From the NCBI RefSeq assembly GCF_905187505.1, contig NZ_CAJJIC010000053.1, positions 1 to 14,352 of the forward strand: 14,352 nt of DNA. The letters are read 5' to 3'. The notes beneath the pieces are model-generated. The model did no database searches and was not told the DNA's origin. It saw only the letters and a program-made list of their open reading frames with translations. Below are positions 1-6,269 of the stretch, piece after piece. The translations under genes were made by a program, and so were the position numbers. Origin of the DNA: an uncultured Mailhella sp. Lineage in GTDB: Bacteria > Desulfobacterota > Desulfovibrionia > Desulfovibrionales > Desulfovibrionaceae. Numbering within the stretch: position 1 is the first letter of the stretch; each line of letters begins with the position of its first letter.

Positions 1-26
1 CGGATAAGCTGCTGAATAGTAGGCAT
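1..26 (-). CDS. rpsL: 30S ribosomal protein S12, N-terminal fragment (runs off the window)
   Basis: Read on the minus strand from the ATG at 26-24, the bases give MPTIQQLI and part of the next codon. This matches the very conserved start of ribosomal protein S12 (MPTI-x-QLIR). A strong Shine-Dalgarno, GGAGGA, lies at 36-31, four bases before the ATG. S12 sits in the decoding centre of the 30S subunit. Only eight complete codons are inside the window, so the call rests on this short signature together with the strong SD and the promoter upstream. In many bacteria rpsL heads the str operon (rpsL-rpsG-fusA-tuf); whether it does here is outside the window. Confidence 0.85.
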
Positions 27-72
27 GTGTTCCTCCAAAATAAAAACACAAAGTTAGGCCAAAGAACGATAT

Positions 73-101
73 CAAATATCTTTGAATGATTAATTTGTCA
101 A
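73..101 (-). promoter_or_regulatory. Predicted sigma70-type promoter of rpsL
   Basis: On the minus strand there is a perfect -35 box TTGACA (101-96), a 17-base spacer and a -10-like TATTTG (78-73). A run of nine A (plus-strand T at 106-114) lies just upstream of the -35 box and could act as an UP element. Transcription would begin near position 66, giving a leader of about 40 bases before the rpsL ATG. The -10 box is only a partial match, so its exact position is uncertain. Confidence 0.6.
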
Positions 102-114
102 GGCATTTTTTTTT

Positions 115-270
115 GCGGATTCCGGCGCGGAAGCCCCCGGGAGCTCAGCCCTGTGCGGCAGGGAGTGCGGCTCCTTCTGAAGGACGCTCCTTGACGAGGC
201 TCGTCGCGATGGAGCGCCGGGGCGGAGGCAAGCTCCGCTTCCGCGCCGGATCAAGAATGCCGGGGGCTTT
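115..270. other. Structured gene-free interval between rpsL and hypD with competing inverted repeats
   Basis: No convincing gene lies between the rpsL promoter and hypD. The interval holds a perfect 14-bp inverted repeat: TCCGGCGCGGAAGC (121-134) pairs with 237-250. A second perfect 10-bp pairing, AAGCCCCCGG (131-140) with CCGGGGGCTT (260-269), shares bases with the first, so the two cannot form together. The second is followed by a short T-rich stretch (268-273). Smaller dyads lie inside: TCCTTC-T-GAAGGA (173-185), GACGA-GGC-TCGTC near 193-205 and GCGGAG-GCAAG-CTCCGC (222-238). It could be a structured RNA, a terminator or repeat remnants. I recognise no known RNA family. Confidence 0.4.
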
Positions 271-305
271 TGTTCCTGCCGTGCGCAGCATCTTTTCTCT
301 TTGCG

Positions 306-333
306 TTGACAGGTCGCCTTCCCGCGCTTACCC
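306..333 (+). promoter_or_regulatory. Possible hypD promoter
   Basis: A perfect TTGACA (306-311) is followed after 16 bases by a weak -10-like TTACCC (328-333). The site lies 30 bases upstream of the hypD ATG and downstream of the structured interval. The poor -10 makes this tentative. Confidence 0.35.
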
Positions 334-363
334 CAGAGAAGAACACATTCTTCCGGAGGCCGC

Positions 364-1470
364 ATGGACATTTCTTCCTCGTTTCACGATCCGGCGCTGT
401 GCCGCGCCCTGCTCGACAGGCTGAGCGCCGAACTTCAGGCGCTCGGCAGGCCCGTGCGCTTCATGGAAGTGTGCGGCACGCACACGGTGTCCATATTCCG
501 CAGCGGCCTTCGTTCCCTGCTTCCCGAGGGACTCGAGCATCTTTCCGGGCCGGGCTGCCCGGTGTGCGTCACCCATGATTCCGAGGTGGCGGCCTTCATC
601 CGGGCGGCGGAAAGGCCCGACGTCATCGTTGCCACCTTCGGCGATCTTCTGCGCGTGCCCGGGCCGGACGGCCGTTCGCTCAAGCACGCCATGGCCGACG
701 GGGCCCGCGTGCAGGTGGTCTACTCTCCGCTCGACGCCGTAAGGCTGGCGGCCGAACATCCCGGCGACACGGTGGTCTTTCCCTCCGTGGGGTTCGAGAC
801 CACCGCGCCCGTCATGGCCGGCGCGGTCATGACGGCGAAAAGCATGGGGCTTTCCAATTTCTGCATCATTCCCTGCAACAAGCTGGTGCCTCCGGCCATG
901 CGCGCGCTGCTTGAGGGCGACGAGAGCGCCTCTCGCCGCATCGACGCCTTCCTTCTTCCCGGCCACGTGGCCGTGGTGCTGGGGCTTGCGCCTTTTGAAT
1001 TTCTGGCGAAGGAGTTCGGCAGACCCTCCGTGGTGGGCGGATTCGAGCCTGCCGACATTCTTTCCGCTCTGTGCCTCATGCTCGACATGCTGCGCCGCGG
1101 AAAGCCCGAAGTGGGCAACACCTACGTGCGCGCCGTAAGCGATGAGGGCAGCCCGCAGGCAAGGCGCGTCATGGACACGGTGTTTCAGGTCTGCGACGCG
1201 CGCTGGAGGGGGCTCGGGGTCATTCCGAAAAGCGGCCTTGCCCTCAGGGAGGAGTGGAAGAGCTTCGACGCCATGGAGCGCCTCGGTCTGGAACTCGGGG
1301 AGGCGGGCCGCATCCCCGGATGCCGCTGCGGCGACATTCTGCGCGGCGCGCTTTCGCCGGATAAGTGCCCGCTTTTCGGGAAGGCATGCACGCCGCAGAA
1401 TCCCACGGGGCCGTGCATGGTGTCCACCGAGGGAAGCTGCGCGGCCTGGTACCGCTACCGGGGAGTCTGA
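364..1470 (+). CDS. hypD: Hydrogenase maturation protein HypD (Fe-CN/CO ligand assembly)
   Basis: 368 residues, normal for HypD. HypD is an iron-sulfur protein that works with HypC as the scaffold on which the Fe(CN)2CO group of NiFe hydrogenases is built in the cytoplasm, with cyanide delivered by HypE. Signatures are CGTHT (37-41), GPGCPVC (62-68, with C65 and C68), GFETT (143-147), the PGHV segment (199-202) and the C-terminal cysteine region with C320, C322, C335, C342, C351 and C359, which includes the [4Fe-4S] ligands. The sequence ends in AAWYRYRGV after the STEG motif, as in intact members. The start has GGAGG at 355-359. No hypC lies beside it; the next gene is trpB with its own regulation, and hypE follows after that. 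The frame shows no damage. Confidence 0.97.
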   Translation: MDISSSFHDPALCRALLDRLSAELQALGRPVRFMEVCGTHTVSIFRSGLRSLLPEGLEHLSGPGCPVCVTHDSEVAAFIRAAERPDVIVATFGDLLRVPGPDGRSLKHAMADGARVQVVYSPLDAVRLAAEHPGDTVVFPSVGFETTAPVMAGAVMTAKSMGLSNFCIIPCNKLVPPAMRALLEGDESASRRIDAFLLPGHVAVVLGLAPFEFLAKEFGRPSVVGGFEPADILSALCLMLDMLRRGKPEVGNTYVRAVSDEGSPQARRVMDTVFQVCDARWRGLGVIPKSGLALREEWKSFDAMERLGLELGEAGRIPGCRCGDILRGALSPDKCPLFGKACTPQNPTGPCMVSTEGSCAAWYRYRGV

Positions 1471-1476
1471 AGGGCC

Positions 1477-1492
1477 GTCCCCTGCCGGGGAC
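1477..1492 (+). other. Short GC hairpin just after hypD
   Basis: GTCCCC (1477-1482) and GGGGAC (1487-1492) form a 6-bp stem with a four-base loop, seven bases after the hypD stop. No T-run follows, so it is at best a weak or factor-assisted transcript end, or a 3'-end stabiliser. Confidence 0.35.
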
Positions 1493-1514
1493 AGTCGGAA
1501 AAGGGCGTTTCCCC

Positions 1515-1543
1515 TTGACGGCAAGGTCGATTTTTGCTAAAGC
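1515..1543 (+). promoter_or_regulatory. Predicted promoter of the trpL-trpB transcript
   Basis: TTGACG (1515-1520) matches the -35 consensus at five of six bases. A 17-base spacer leads to TAAAGC (1538-1543), a partial -10. Transcription would start near 1550, at or next to the ATG of the leader peptide (1551). An independent promoter is expected here because attenuation needs a transcript that begins before the leader. Confidence 0.5.
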
Positions 1544-1550
1544 TGACTCC

Positions 1551-1604
1551 ATGAACACGAACTCTTCCAGAACTCTTTCCTGCATGTGGTGGTGGCCCTG
1601 CTAA
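1551..1604 (+). CDS. trpL: trp operon leader peptide (attenuator sensor), 17 residues
   Basis: The open frame reads MNTNSSRTLSCMWWWPC and stops with TAA (1602-1604). Three consecutive TGG codons (1587-1595) in so short a peptide, directly ahead of alternative RNA hairpins and trpB, are the mark of a ribosome-mediated tryptophan attenuator. When charged tRNA-Trp is scarce the ribosome stalls at these codons and lets the downstream antiterminator form; when it is plentiful the ribosome reaches the stop codon and the terminator forms. No clear Shine-Dalgarno precedes the ATG; only AAAG at 1539-1542 is nearby. The predicted transcription start would make the message nearly leaderless. The peptide itself probably has no function beyond sensing. 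Confidence 0.88.
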   Translation: MNTNSSRTLSCMWWWPC

Positions 1605-1655
1605 AGGGGCCGGGTTCTGGAGTATTCTTTTTACAGCAGCATACGAACCGCGGTC
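1565..1655 (+). promoter_or_regulatory. trp attenuator: alternative 1:2 and 2:3 (antiterminator) pairings
   Basis: Segment 1 within the leader ORF, TCCAGAAC (1566-1573), is exactly complementary to GTTCTGGA (1614-1621). GGCCC (1594-1598) pairs with GGGCC (1607-1611) inside that stem, forming the 1:2 structure around the Trp codons. Segment 2 (1608-1616, GGCCGGGTT) can instead pair with segment 3 (1646-1655, AACCGCGGTC) over nine base pairs with one bulged G (1650) and one G-U pair. That antiterminator uses the 5' arm of the downstream terminator and so prevents it. The positions agree with the classic mechanism: a ribosome stalled on the Trp codons blocks segment 1 only, while one at the stop codon also covers segment 2. 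Confidence 0.85.
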
Positions 1656-1678
1656 GGAGCAACGGCCGCGGTTTTTTT
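1646..1678 (+). terminator. trp attenuator terminator (3:4 hairpin)
   Basis: AACCGCGGTC (1646-1655) pairs with GGCCGCGGTT (1664-1673), ten base pairs including one G-U, around an eight-base loop. The T-run begins within the 3' arm and continues to 1678 (seven T in all, 1672-1678). It is a standard intrinsic terminator placed 48 bases before the trpB ATG and after the Trp-rich leader peptide. It should end transcription before trpB when tryptophan is abundant. Confidence 0.9.
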
Positions 1679-1725
1679 ACAGCCGGAATCGGAAGGCCGG
1701 GCTCCACCGGAGAAGGAGTCAGACC

Positions 1726-2940
1726 ATGAGCGTTTCCGAATCCAGCAAGACTTGTGCCCAGGCCTTTGAAACCGGTTTCTTCGGTCCCTACGGCGGACAG
1801 TTCGTTCCCGAGCCTCTCAAGAAGGTGCTGAACGAAGTCAACGAAGCCTTCATTAAATATCGCGACGATCCCGAGTTCAAGGCCGAGCTTGCCGATCTCT
1901 TCACCCATTACTGCGGTCGCCCCTCGCCCATTTTTCACTGCCGCAATCTGAGCCGCGAACTCGGCGGCGCACAGATCTACCTGAAGCGCGAGGATCTGAA
2001 TCATCTCGGCGCGCACAAGATCAACAACACCCTCGGTCAGGTGCTGCTTGCAAAGCGCATGGGCAAGACGCGCCTTGTGGCGGAAACCGGCGCCGGTCAG
2101 CACGGCGTGGCCACGGCCGCCACGGCAGCGCTCTTCGGCATGGAGTGCGTGGTCTACATGGGCGAAGAGGACATGCACAGGCAGGCGCTCAATGTGTTCC
2201 GCATGCGCATGATGGGCGCGGAAGTGCGTCCGGCCATGAGCGGTCAGCGCACCCTCAAGGAGGCCGTTGACGAAGCCCTGGACTGCTTCGTCAATGATCC
2301 CGACATGTTCTATGTGCTCGGCTCCGCCGTGGGCCCGCATCCCTATCCCGTCATGGTTCGCCACTTCCAGTCCGTCATAGGACGTGAGGCGCGCGCCCAG
2401 AGCATCGAGCAGATAGGCCGTCTCCCCGACTACGCCGTGGCCTGCGTGGGCGGCGGTTCCAACTCCATAGGCATGTTCGCCGGTTTCCTCGACGATGCGG
2501 AAGTGAAGCTTGTGGGCGTGGAGCCCGGAGGCAGGGGCATGGGCTACGGGCAGCATGCCGCAAGCCTCTGCAAGGGCAAGCCCGGCATTCTGCACGGCTT
2601 CAACGGCTACGTTCTTCAGGATGAGAAGGGCGGCGTGGCTCCCGTGTATTCCATCTCCGCCGGTCTCGATTATCCCGGCGTGGGCCCGGAGCACTGCCAG
2701 CTCAAGGACTCCGGCCGCGCCGAATACGTCACCGTCACCGACGAGGAGGCCGTGAACGCCTTCATGACGCTCTCCCGCAAGGAAGGCATCATCCCCGCGC
2801 TGGAATCCTCCCACGCCCTTGCCCACGCCATGCGCCTTGCTCCCACGCTGGACAAGGACAAGATCATCATGGTCTGTCTCTCCGGCCGCGGCGACAAGGA
2901 CGTGACCCAGATCGCCGAGCTTCTGAAGGGCAAGATGTAA
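1726..2940 (+). CDS. trpB: Tryptophan synthase beta chain (TrpB1 type), standing alone
   Basis: 404 residues, normal length. TrpB is a PLP enzyme that joins indole with L-serine to make L-tryptophan, usually in an alpha2-beta2 complex with TrpA. Visible landmarks are the N-terminal FGPYGGQFVPE (19-29), the PLP lysine K98 in LGAHKINN, the catalytic glutamate E120 in ETGAGQHG, the phosphate-binding GGGSNS (242-247), GLDYPGVGPEH (313-323) with D315 of the closing motif, and SGRGDKD (386-392). These are features of the ordinary TrpB1 type and not of TrpB2. AAGGAG at 1713-1718 supports the start. The gene has its own attenuator and terminator but neither trpA nor any other trp gene next to it. It may pair with a TrpA encoded elsewhere, or salvage indole alone. 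Confidence 0.97.
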   Translation: MSVSESSKTCAQAFETGFFGPYGGQFVPEPLKKVLNEVNEAFIKYRDDPEFKAELADLFTHYCGRPSPIFHCRNLSRELGGAQIYLKREDLNHLGAHKINNTLGQVLLAKRMGKTRLVAETGAGQHGVATAATAALFGMECVVYMGEEDMHRQALNVFRMRMMGAEVRPAMSGQRTLKEAVDEALDCFVNDPDMFYVLGSAVGPHPYPVMVRHFQSVIGREARAQSIEQIGRLPDYAVACVGGGSNSIGMFAGFLDDAEVKLVGVEPGGRGMGYGQHAASLCKGKPGILHGFNGYVLQDEKGGVAPVYSISAGLDYPGVGPEHCQLKDSGRAEYVTVTDEEAVNAFMTLSRKEGIIPALESSHALAHAMRLAPTLDKDKIIMVCLSGRGDKDVTQIAELLKGKM

Positions 2941-2942
2941 CG

Positions 2943-2963
2943 TTCCCGGACGCCTTCCGGGAA
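2943..2963 (+). other. Hairpin directly after trpB
   Basis: TTCCCGG (2943-2949) and CCGGGAA (2957-2963) form a 7-bp stem with a seven-base loop, two bases after the trpB stop. There is no T-run, so it may only protect the 3' end of the message. The better terminator lies downstream at 3066-3108. Confidence 0.35.
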
Positions 2964-3017
2964 GAGGCGGGGGGCGCTCTTCCGCTTGCCGTTGCCGGAG
3001 AAGACGGTCACGACTTG

Positions 3018-3037
3018 TGATGGCGCATGCGCCGTCA
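3018..3037. repeat. Near-perfect palindrome in the trpB-hypE gap
   Basis: A perfect 12-base palindrome GGCGCATGCGCC (3022-3033) sits inside a longer dyad whose outer bases TGA and TCA also pair. It could be an operator or just a hairpin. The rest of the 2941-3224 gap holds only the trpB hairpin, the terminator at 3066-3108 and the hypE leader. Confidence 0.35.
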
Positions 3038-3065
3038 TGTCCGGCCGACCGCGTGAACGCATGAG

Positions 3066-3108
3066 AACGCCCGGTTTCCGGTCCGAGAAGGGCCGGGGAC
3101 CGGGCGTT
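3066..3108 (+). terminator. Terminator-like long hairpin between trpB and hypE
   Basis: AACGCCCGGT (3066-3075) pairs perfectly with ACCGGGCGTT (3099-3108). Inside it CCGGTCC (3078-3084) pairs with GGGCCGG (3090-3096) around the loop GAGAA. The two stems stack into one long rod. The tail after it is only moderately T-rich (3107-3125, broken by C). It probably ends the trpB transcript. Confidence 0.65.
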
Positions 3109-3224
3109 TCCCTTTGCCCTCTTTTGTGCTAGTCTTTCGCCCTGCAATTCGTTCTCCGCTTCTGAAAAAGGCGGGGATTACCGGGCCATGCGCGGCCCTT
3201 TCCTTCGTTTTTCAAAGGCCAGCC

Positions 3225-4223
3225 ATGAAGATTCTTCTCGACAGCGGAAGCGGCGGCAGGGCGTCGCAAAGACTCATCGCCGACGTTTTTCTCCGGCATT
3301 TCGACAACGGCATTCTGCGCCGCATGGATGATGCGGCCCTTCTCGAGCTGAACGGTCCCGTGGCCATGAGCACGGACGGATACACCGTGACGCCTCTGTT
3401 TTTTCCCGGCGGCAGCATAGGTTCTCTTGCCGTGCACGGCACGGTGAACGACGTGTCCATGATGGGCGCGCGTCCGCGCTATCTTTCCTGCGCCTTCATT
3501 CTTGAAGAGGGGCTGGATTCGGACGTGCTCGAAAGGGTGGCGGCCGACATGGCCCGCGCCGCGAAGAAGGCGGGCGTGGACATCGTGACGGGCGACACCA
3601 AGGTGGTGCCGAAGGGCGCGTGCGACGGCATGTTCATCACCACCGCGGGCGTGGGCGAAGTCATTGCGCAGCCTGCGCCTTCCGGGCATTCGGCCCGTCC
3701 GGGCGATGCCGTGCTCGTGAGCGGCTCCATGGGCGATCACGGACTCACGGTCATGGCAAGGCGCGACAACCTCACCCTTGCCGCAGAGGCATCGAGCGAC
3801 AGCGCTCCCCTGAATCACATGGTGGAGCGGCTCATCACGGAAGTGGGGGACATCCATGTGCTGCGCGATCCTACGCGCGGAGGACTTGCCACCACGCTCA
3901 ACGAGATCGCGGAGCAGTCCGGCGTGGGCATCACGGTCGAAGAGACCGCCGTGCCGGTGCACGAGAGCGTGCGTTCCGGCTGCGACGTTCTCGGCCTCGA
4001 TCCTTTGTACCTTGCCAACGAGGGCAAGCTCATCTGCATTCTTCCCCGCGAAAAGGCGGAGGCGGCGCTATCGGTCATGAAGTCCTGCGAGTTCGGGGCC
4101 GAGGCTGCCGTCATAGGAGAGGTGACGGCTTCGGAGCGGCCCCGCGTGGAACTTCGTACCTTCATGGGCGGCTCAAGGCTCCTTTCCATGCTGGAAGGCG
4201 CGCAGCTGCCCCGCATCTGCTGA
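3225..4223 (+). CDS. hypE: Hydrogenase maturation protein HypE (carbamoyl dehydratase, cyanide donor)
   Basis: 332 residues from the ATG at 3225. HypE receives a carbamoyl group from HypF on its C-terminal cysteine and dehydrates it with ATP to a thiocyanate, the source of the CN ligands of NiFe hydrogenases. The protein ends in PRIC, the required C-terminal cysteine (C332). It shows the PurM/AIR-synthase-like fold signatures: GSGG (8-11), STDGYTVTPLFFPGG (49-63), HGTVNDVSMMGA (71-82), GDTKVV (123-128), and SGSMGDHG (166-173) and RDPTRGGLATTLNE (214-227) in the second domain. An upstream in-frame ATG at 3114 would add 37 residues with no family resemblance; 3225 has AAAGG at 3214-3218 and fits HypE starts. 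A weak promoter (TTTCCC 3107-3112, TAGTCT 3130-3135) may precede it. A glycosyltransferase gene follows after seven bases. Confidence 0.97.
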   Translation: MKILLDSGSGGRASQRLIADVFLRHFDNGILRRMDDAALLELNGPVAMSTDGYTVTPLFFPGGSIGSLAVHGTVNDVSMMGARPRYLSCAFILEEGLDSDVLERVAADMARAAKKAGVDIVTGDTKVVPKGACDGMFITTAGVGEVIAQPAPSGHSARPGDAVLVSGSMGDHGLTVMARRDNLTLAAEASSDSAPLNHMVERLITEVGDIHVLRDPTRGGLATTLNEIAEQSGVGITVEETAVPVHESVRSGCDVLGLDPLYLANEGKLICILPREKAEAALSVMKSCEFGAEAAVIGEVTASERPRVELRTFMGGSRLLSMLEGAQLPRIC

Positions 4224-4230
4224 GGTCGTC

Positions 4231-5292
4231 ATGCGCATCGCCGTATGGAACACCGCGTTTCTGGGAGACTCCGTTCTCACGCTTCCGCTCATCCGTGTTC
4301 TCAAGGCCGCGTGGCCCGAGGCGGAGCTTGATTTTTACGTGCGCGGCGGACTCGCCTCTCTTTATGAGGCGCAGCCCGAGATTTCCCGCGTGTTCTCCTG
4401 CGACAAGCGCGGGAAGGACAGAGGCCTCGCCGCCGTGCTCCGGGAAGGCCGCGACATTGCGGCGCGTGGCTACGACATCTGGGTGGACGCCCATCTGAGT
4501 CTCCGCAGCTCGTACATGGCCCGGGCAAGCCGCGCCCCCGTGCGTGCGGGCTATGCCGAGGCCGCGCTTTCCCGTTTCGTGTTCACGCACCGCGTGAGCC
4601 GCCGCTTTGCCGAACTTCAGGAAATAGAGCGTCTGCTTCTTCTGGCGGAGGCGCTGGACGTGCCCCGCGCGCTTCTGGAAGACAGGGAGCTGTGCTGGCC
4701 TGACATCGTGCTTCCCGCCCGCGCCGAAGAGGAGGCGGACAGGCTGCTCGCGCCCCTGCCCGCAGGGAAGAAGACCATAGGACTGCATCCCGGCTCGGTA
4801 TGGCCCACCAAGCGCTGGACTCCGGAAGGCTTTGCCTTTATCCTGCGCCGTGCTCTGGAGAGCGGGGTGAACGTCGTGCTGCTTGCCGGTCCCGGCGAGG
4901 AGCAGACGGCCGCCCATGTCCGCGCGCTGGCGGGCGTCGAGGGCAGGGAATCCGGCTTTCTCGATCTTTCGGGAAAGACCTCGCTGCTTTCCCTGGCTGC
5001 GCTGCTCGGCAGGCTGGACGACTACGTCACCAACGATTCCGGTCCCATGCATCTGGCATGGGCGCAGCACACTCCGGTGACGGCGCTGTTCGGACCCACG
5101 GTGCGTTCTCTGGGCTTTGAGCCCCGGGGAGCGTCGAGCTCCGTCATCGAGGTTGACCTTCCCTGCCGCCCCTGCGGACTGCACGGACACAAGGCGTGTC
5201 CCAGAGGGCATTTTGACTGCATGAAGAAAATAGATCCCGCCGAGGTGTGGAACGACGTCGTGCGCAAGCTTGCGGCGGGCAGACAGGAATAG
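4231..5292 (+). CDS. Glycosyltransferase family 9 protein (lipopolysaccharide heptosyltransferase-like)
   Basis: 353 residues, typical of the WaaF/WaaC class. Such enzymes add ADP-heptose to the inner core of LPS on the cytoplasmic face of the inner membrane. The N-terminal acceptor domain opens with NTAFLGDSVLTLPLI (7-21), including the conserved GD pair. The C-terminal nucleotide-sugar domain carries LHPGSVWPTKRW (185-196) and TNDSGPMHLA (267-276), the family's donor-binding loop. A cysteine cluster, CRPC (312-315) with C323 and C330, follows, as in many heptosyltransferase II relatives. The start lies seven bases after hypE, with GAGG overlapping the hypE stop, so the two are probably cotranscribed. 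Sugar and acceptor cannot be fixed from the sequence; WaaF (heptosyltransferase II) is the closest guess. Confidence 0.9.
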   Translation: MRIAVWNTAFLGDSVLTLPLIRVLKAAWPEAELDFYVRGGLASLYEAQPEISRVFSCDKRGKDRGLAAVLREGRDIAARGYDIWVDAHLSLRSSYMARASRAPVRAGYAEAALSRFVFTHRVSRRFAELQEIERLLLLAEALDVPRALLEDRELCWPDIVLPARAEEEADRLLAPLPAGKKTIGLHPGSVWPTKRWTPEGFAFILRRALESGVNVVLLAGPGEEQTAAHVRALAGVEGRESGFLDLSGKTSLLSLAALLGRLDDYVTNDSGPMHLAWAQHTPVTALFGPTVRSLGFEPRGASSSVIEVDLPCRPCGLHGHKACPRGHFDCMKKIDPAEVWNDVVRKLAAGRQE

Positions 5293-5294
5293 CC

Positions 5295-6164
5295 ATGTCT
5301 TCAAAGAAAAACAGGCCGCTGCCGCAGAGTCTCGGCCTGCCGTTCACCGGGGCGGACAGCCACGCGCATCTTGACGACGAGCGTCTTCTGCCCGACCTTT
5401 CCGGCATGCTGGAGCGTGCCGCCTCTTCCGGCGTGTCGCTCATCGTGCACATGTTTCTTCAGCACGAGCGCTACGCGTCGAACCGCAATCTCATTCTGGA
5501 CGCCGCGGCCGCGCTGCCCAAGGCTCCCGACCTCTGCTTCGCCCGAGGGCTGCATCCCGAAGACGTGCTCACGGCCGATGAAGAGGAGTGGGAACATCTT
5601 GTGGATGCGGTGAAGAATGATCCTCTCATCCGCGCCATAGGGGAAATAGGCCTGGATTACCATTACGAGGAAGGCTATTCCCCCTCCGCGCTTCAGGAAC
5701 CGTGGTTCCGCAGGCAGCTCAGGCTCGCAAAGGAACTGGACAAGCCCGTGGTCATTCATTCCCGTGAGGCCTGGGACAGAATGTTCGCCATTCTTGACGA
5801 GGAGGACATGCCGGGAAGACCTCTTCTCTGGCACTGCTTCGGCGGCGACGCGGCAAGGGCCGGACAGATCATGGAGCGAGGCTGGCACATCGCCTTCGGC
5901 GGCGCGTCCACGTTCAAGGCCAACGCCGGGGTGCGCGAGGCCCTTCACGTCGTTTCGCCCGATCGTCTCATGCTGGAAACGGACTGCCCCTATCTTGCCC
6001 CTGAGCCCTGGCGCGGCAGGACCAACGAACCGGCGCTTGCCGTGTTCACGGCCGAACGCCTTGCGCAGGAGCTTTCCATGAGCACGGAAGAGCTCTGGAC
6101 GCTCACGGGAGAGAACACGAGGCGCTTTTTCGGCATGCCGTCCGTTCGTCCCGCAGAAGTCTGA
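5295..6164 (+). CDS. tatD: TatD-family metal-dependent hydrolase (deoxyribonuclease-like)
   Basis: 289 residues from the ATG at 5295, which has AGGA at 5285-5288 and starts two bases after the previous stop. The protein is a TIM-barrel amidohydrolase-superfamily member. Metal ligands and active-site residues are visible: HAH at 23-25, E117 in GEIGLDYH, H155 in VIHSREAWD, H180 in WHCFGGD and D230 in LETDCPYLAPEP, followed by RGRTNEP. TatD-family proteins include 3'-5' exonucleases acting in DNA repair or decay and D-aminoacyl-tRNA deacylase-like members, so the substrate is uncertain. An alternative upstream ATG at 5247 lies inside the glycosyltransferase gene and is less likely. Tight packing suggests one transcript with hypE and the glycosyltransferase gene. 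Confidence 0.93.
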   Translation: MSSKKNRPLPQSLGLPFTGADSHAHLDDERLLPDLSGMLERAASSGVSLIVHMFLQHERYASNRNLILDAAAALPKAPDLCFARGLHPEDVLTADEEEWEHLVDAVKNDPLIRAIGEIGLDYHYEEGYSPSALQEPWFRRQLRLAKELDKPVVIHSREAWDRMFAILDEEDMPGRPLLWHCFGGDAARAGQIMERGWHIAFGGASTFKANAGVREALHVVSPDRLMLETDCPYLAPEPWRGRTNEPALAVFTAERLAQELSMSTEELWTLTGENTRRFFGMPSVRPAEV

Positions 6165-6269
6165 GACGGTTCGGAGAGCCTTGGGCAACGTTTTTTTGAG
6201 CGAGTGCGGACGGAAGGCCGCGCATGAGACACGAAGCTCCTCGGAGCGATATTTTTTCAGGAGACGAGA

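Noticed and set aside
328..1524. 398-codon minus-strand frame opposite hypD
   Set aside because: HypD on the plus strand has all family motifs; the antisense frame has no SD, domain or sensible composition.
1537..3147. 536-codon minus-strand frame opposite trpB
   Set aside because: It runs through the trp attenuator, trpB and the terminator, and its translation is His/Ala/Gly-rich shadow sequence.
6236..6257. Small GCTCC/GGAGC dyad followed by T residues before miaB as a terminator
   Set aside because: The stem is only four to five base pairs with a minimal loop, and it lies directly next to the miaB SD; too weak to call.
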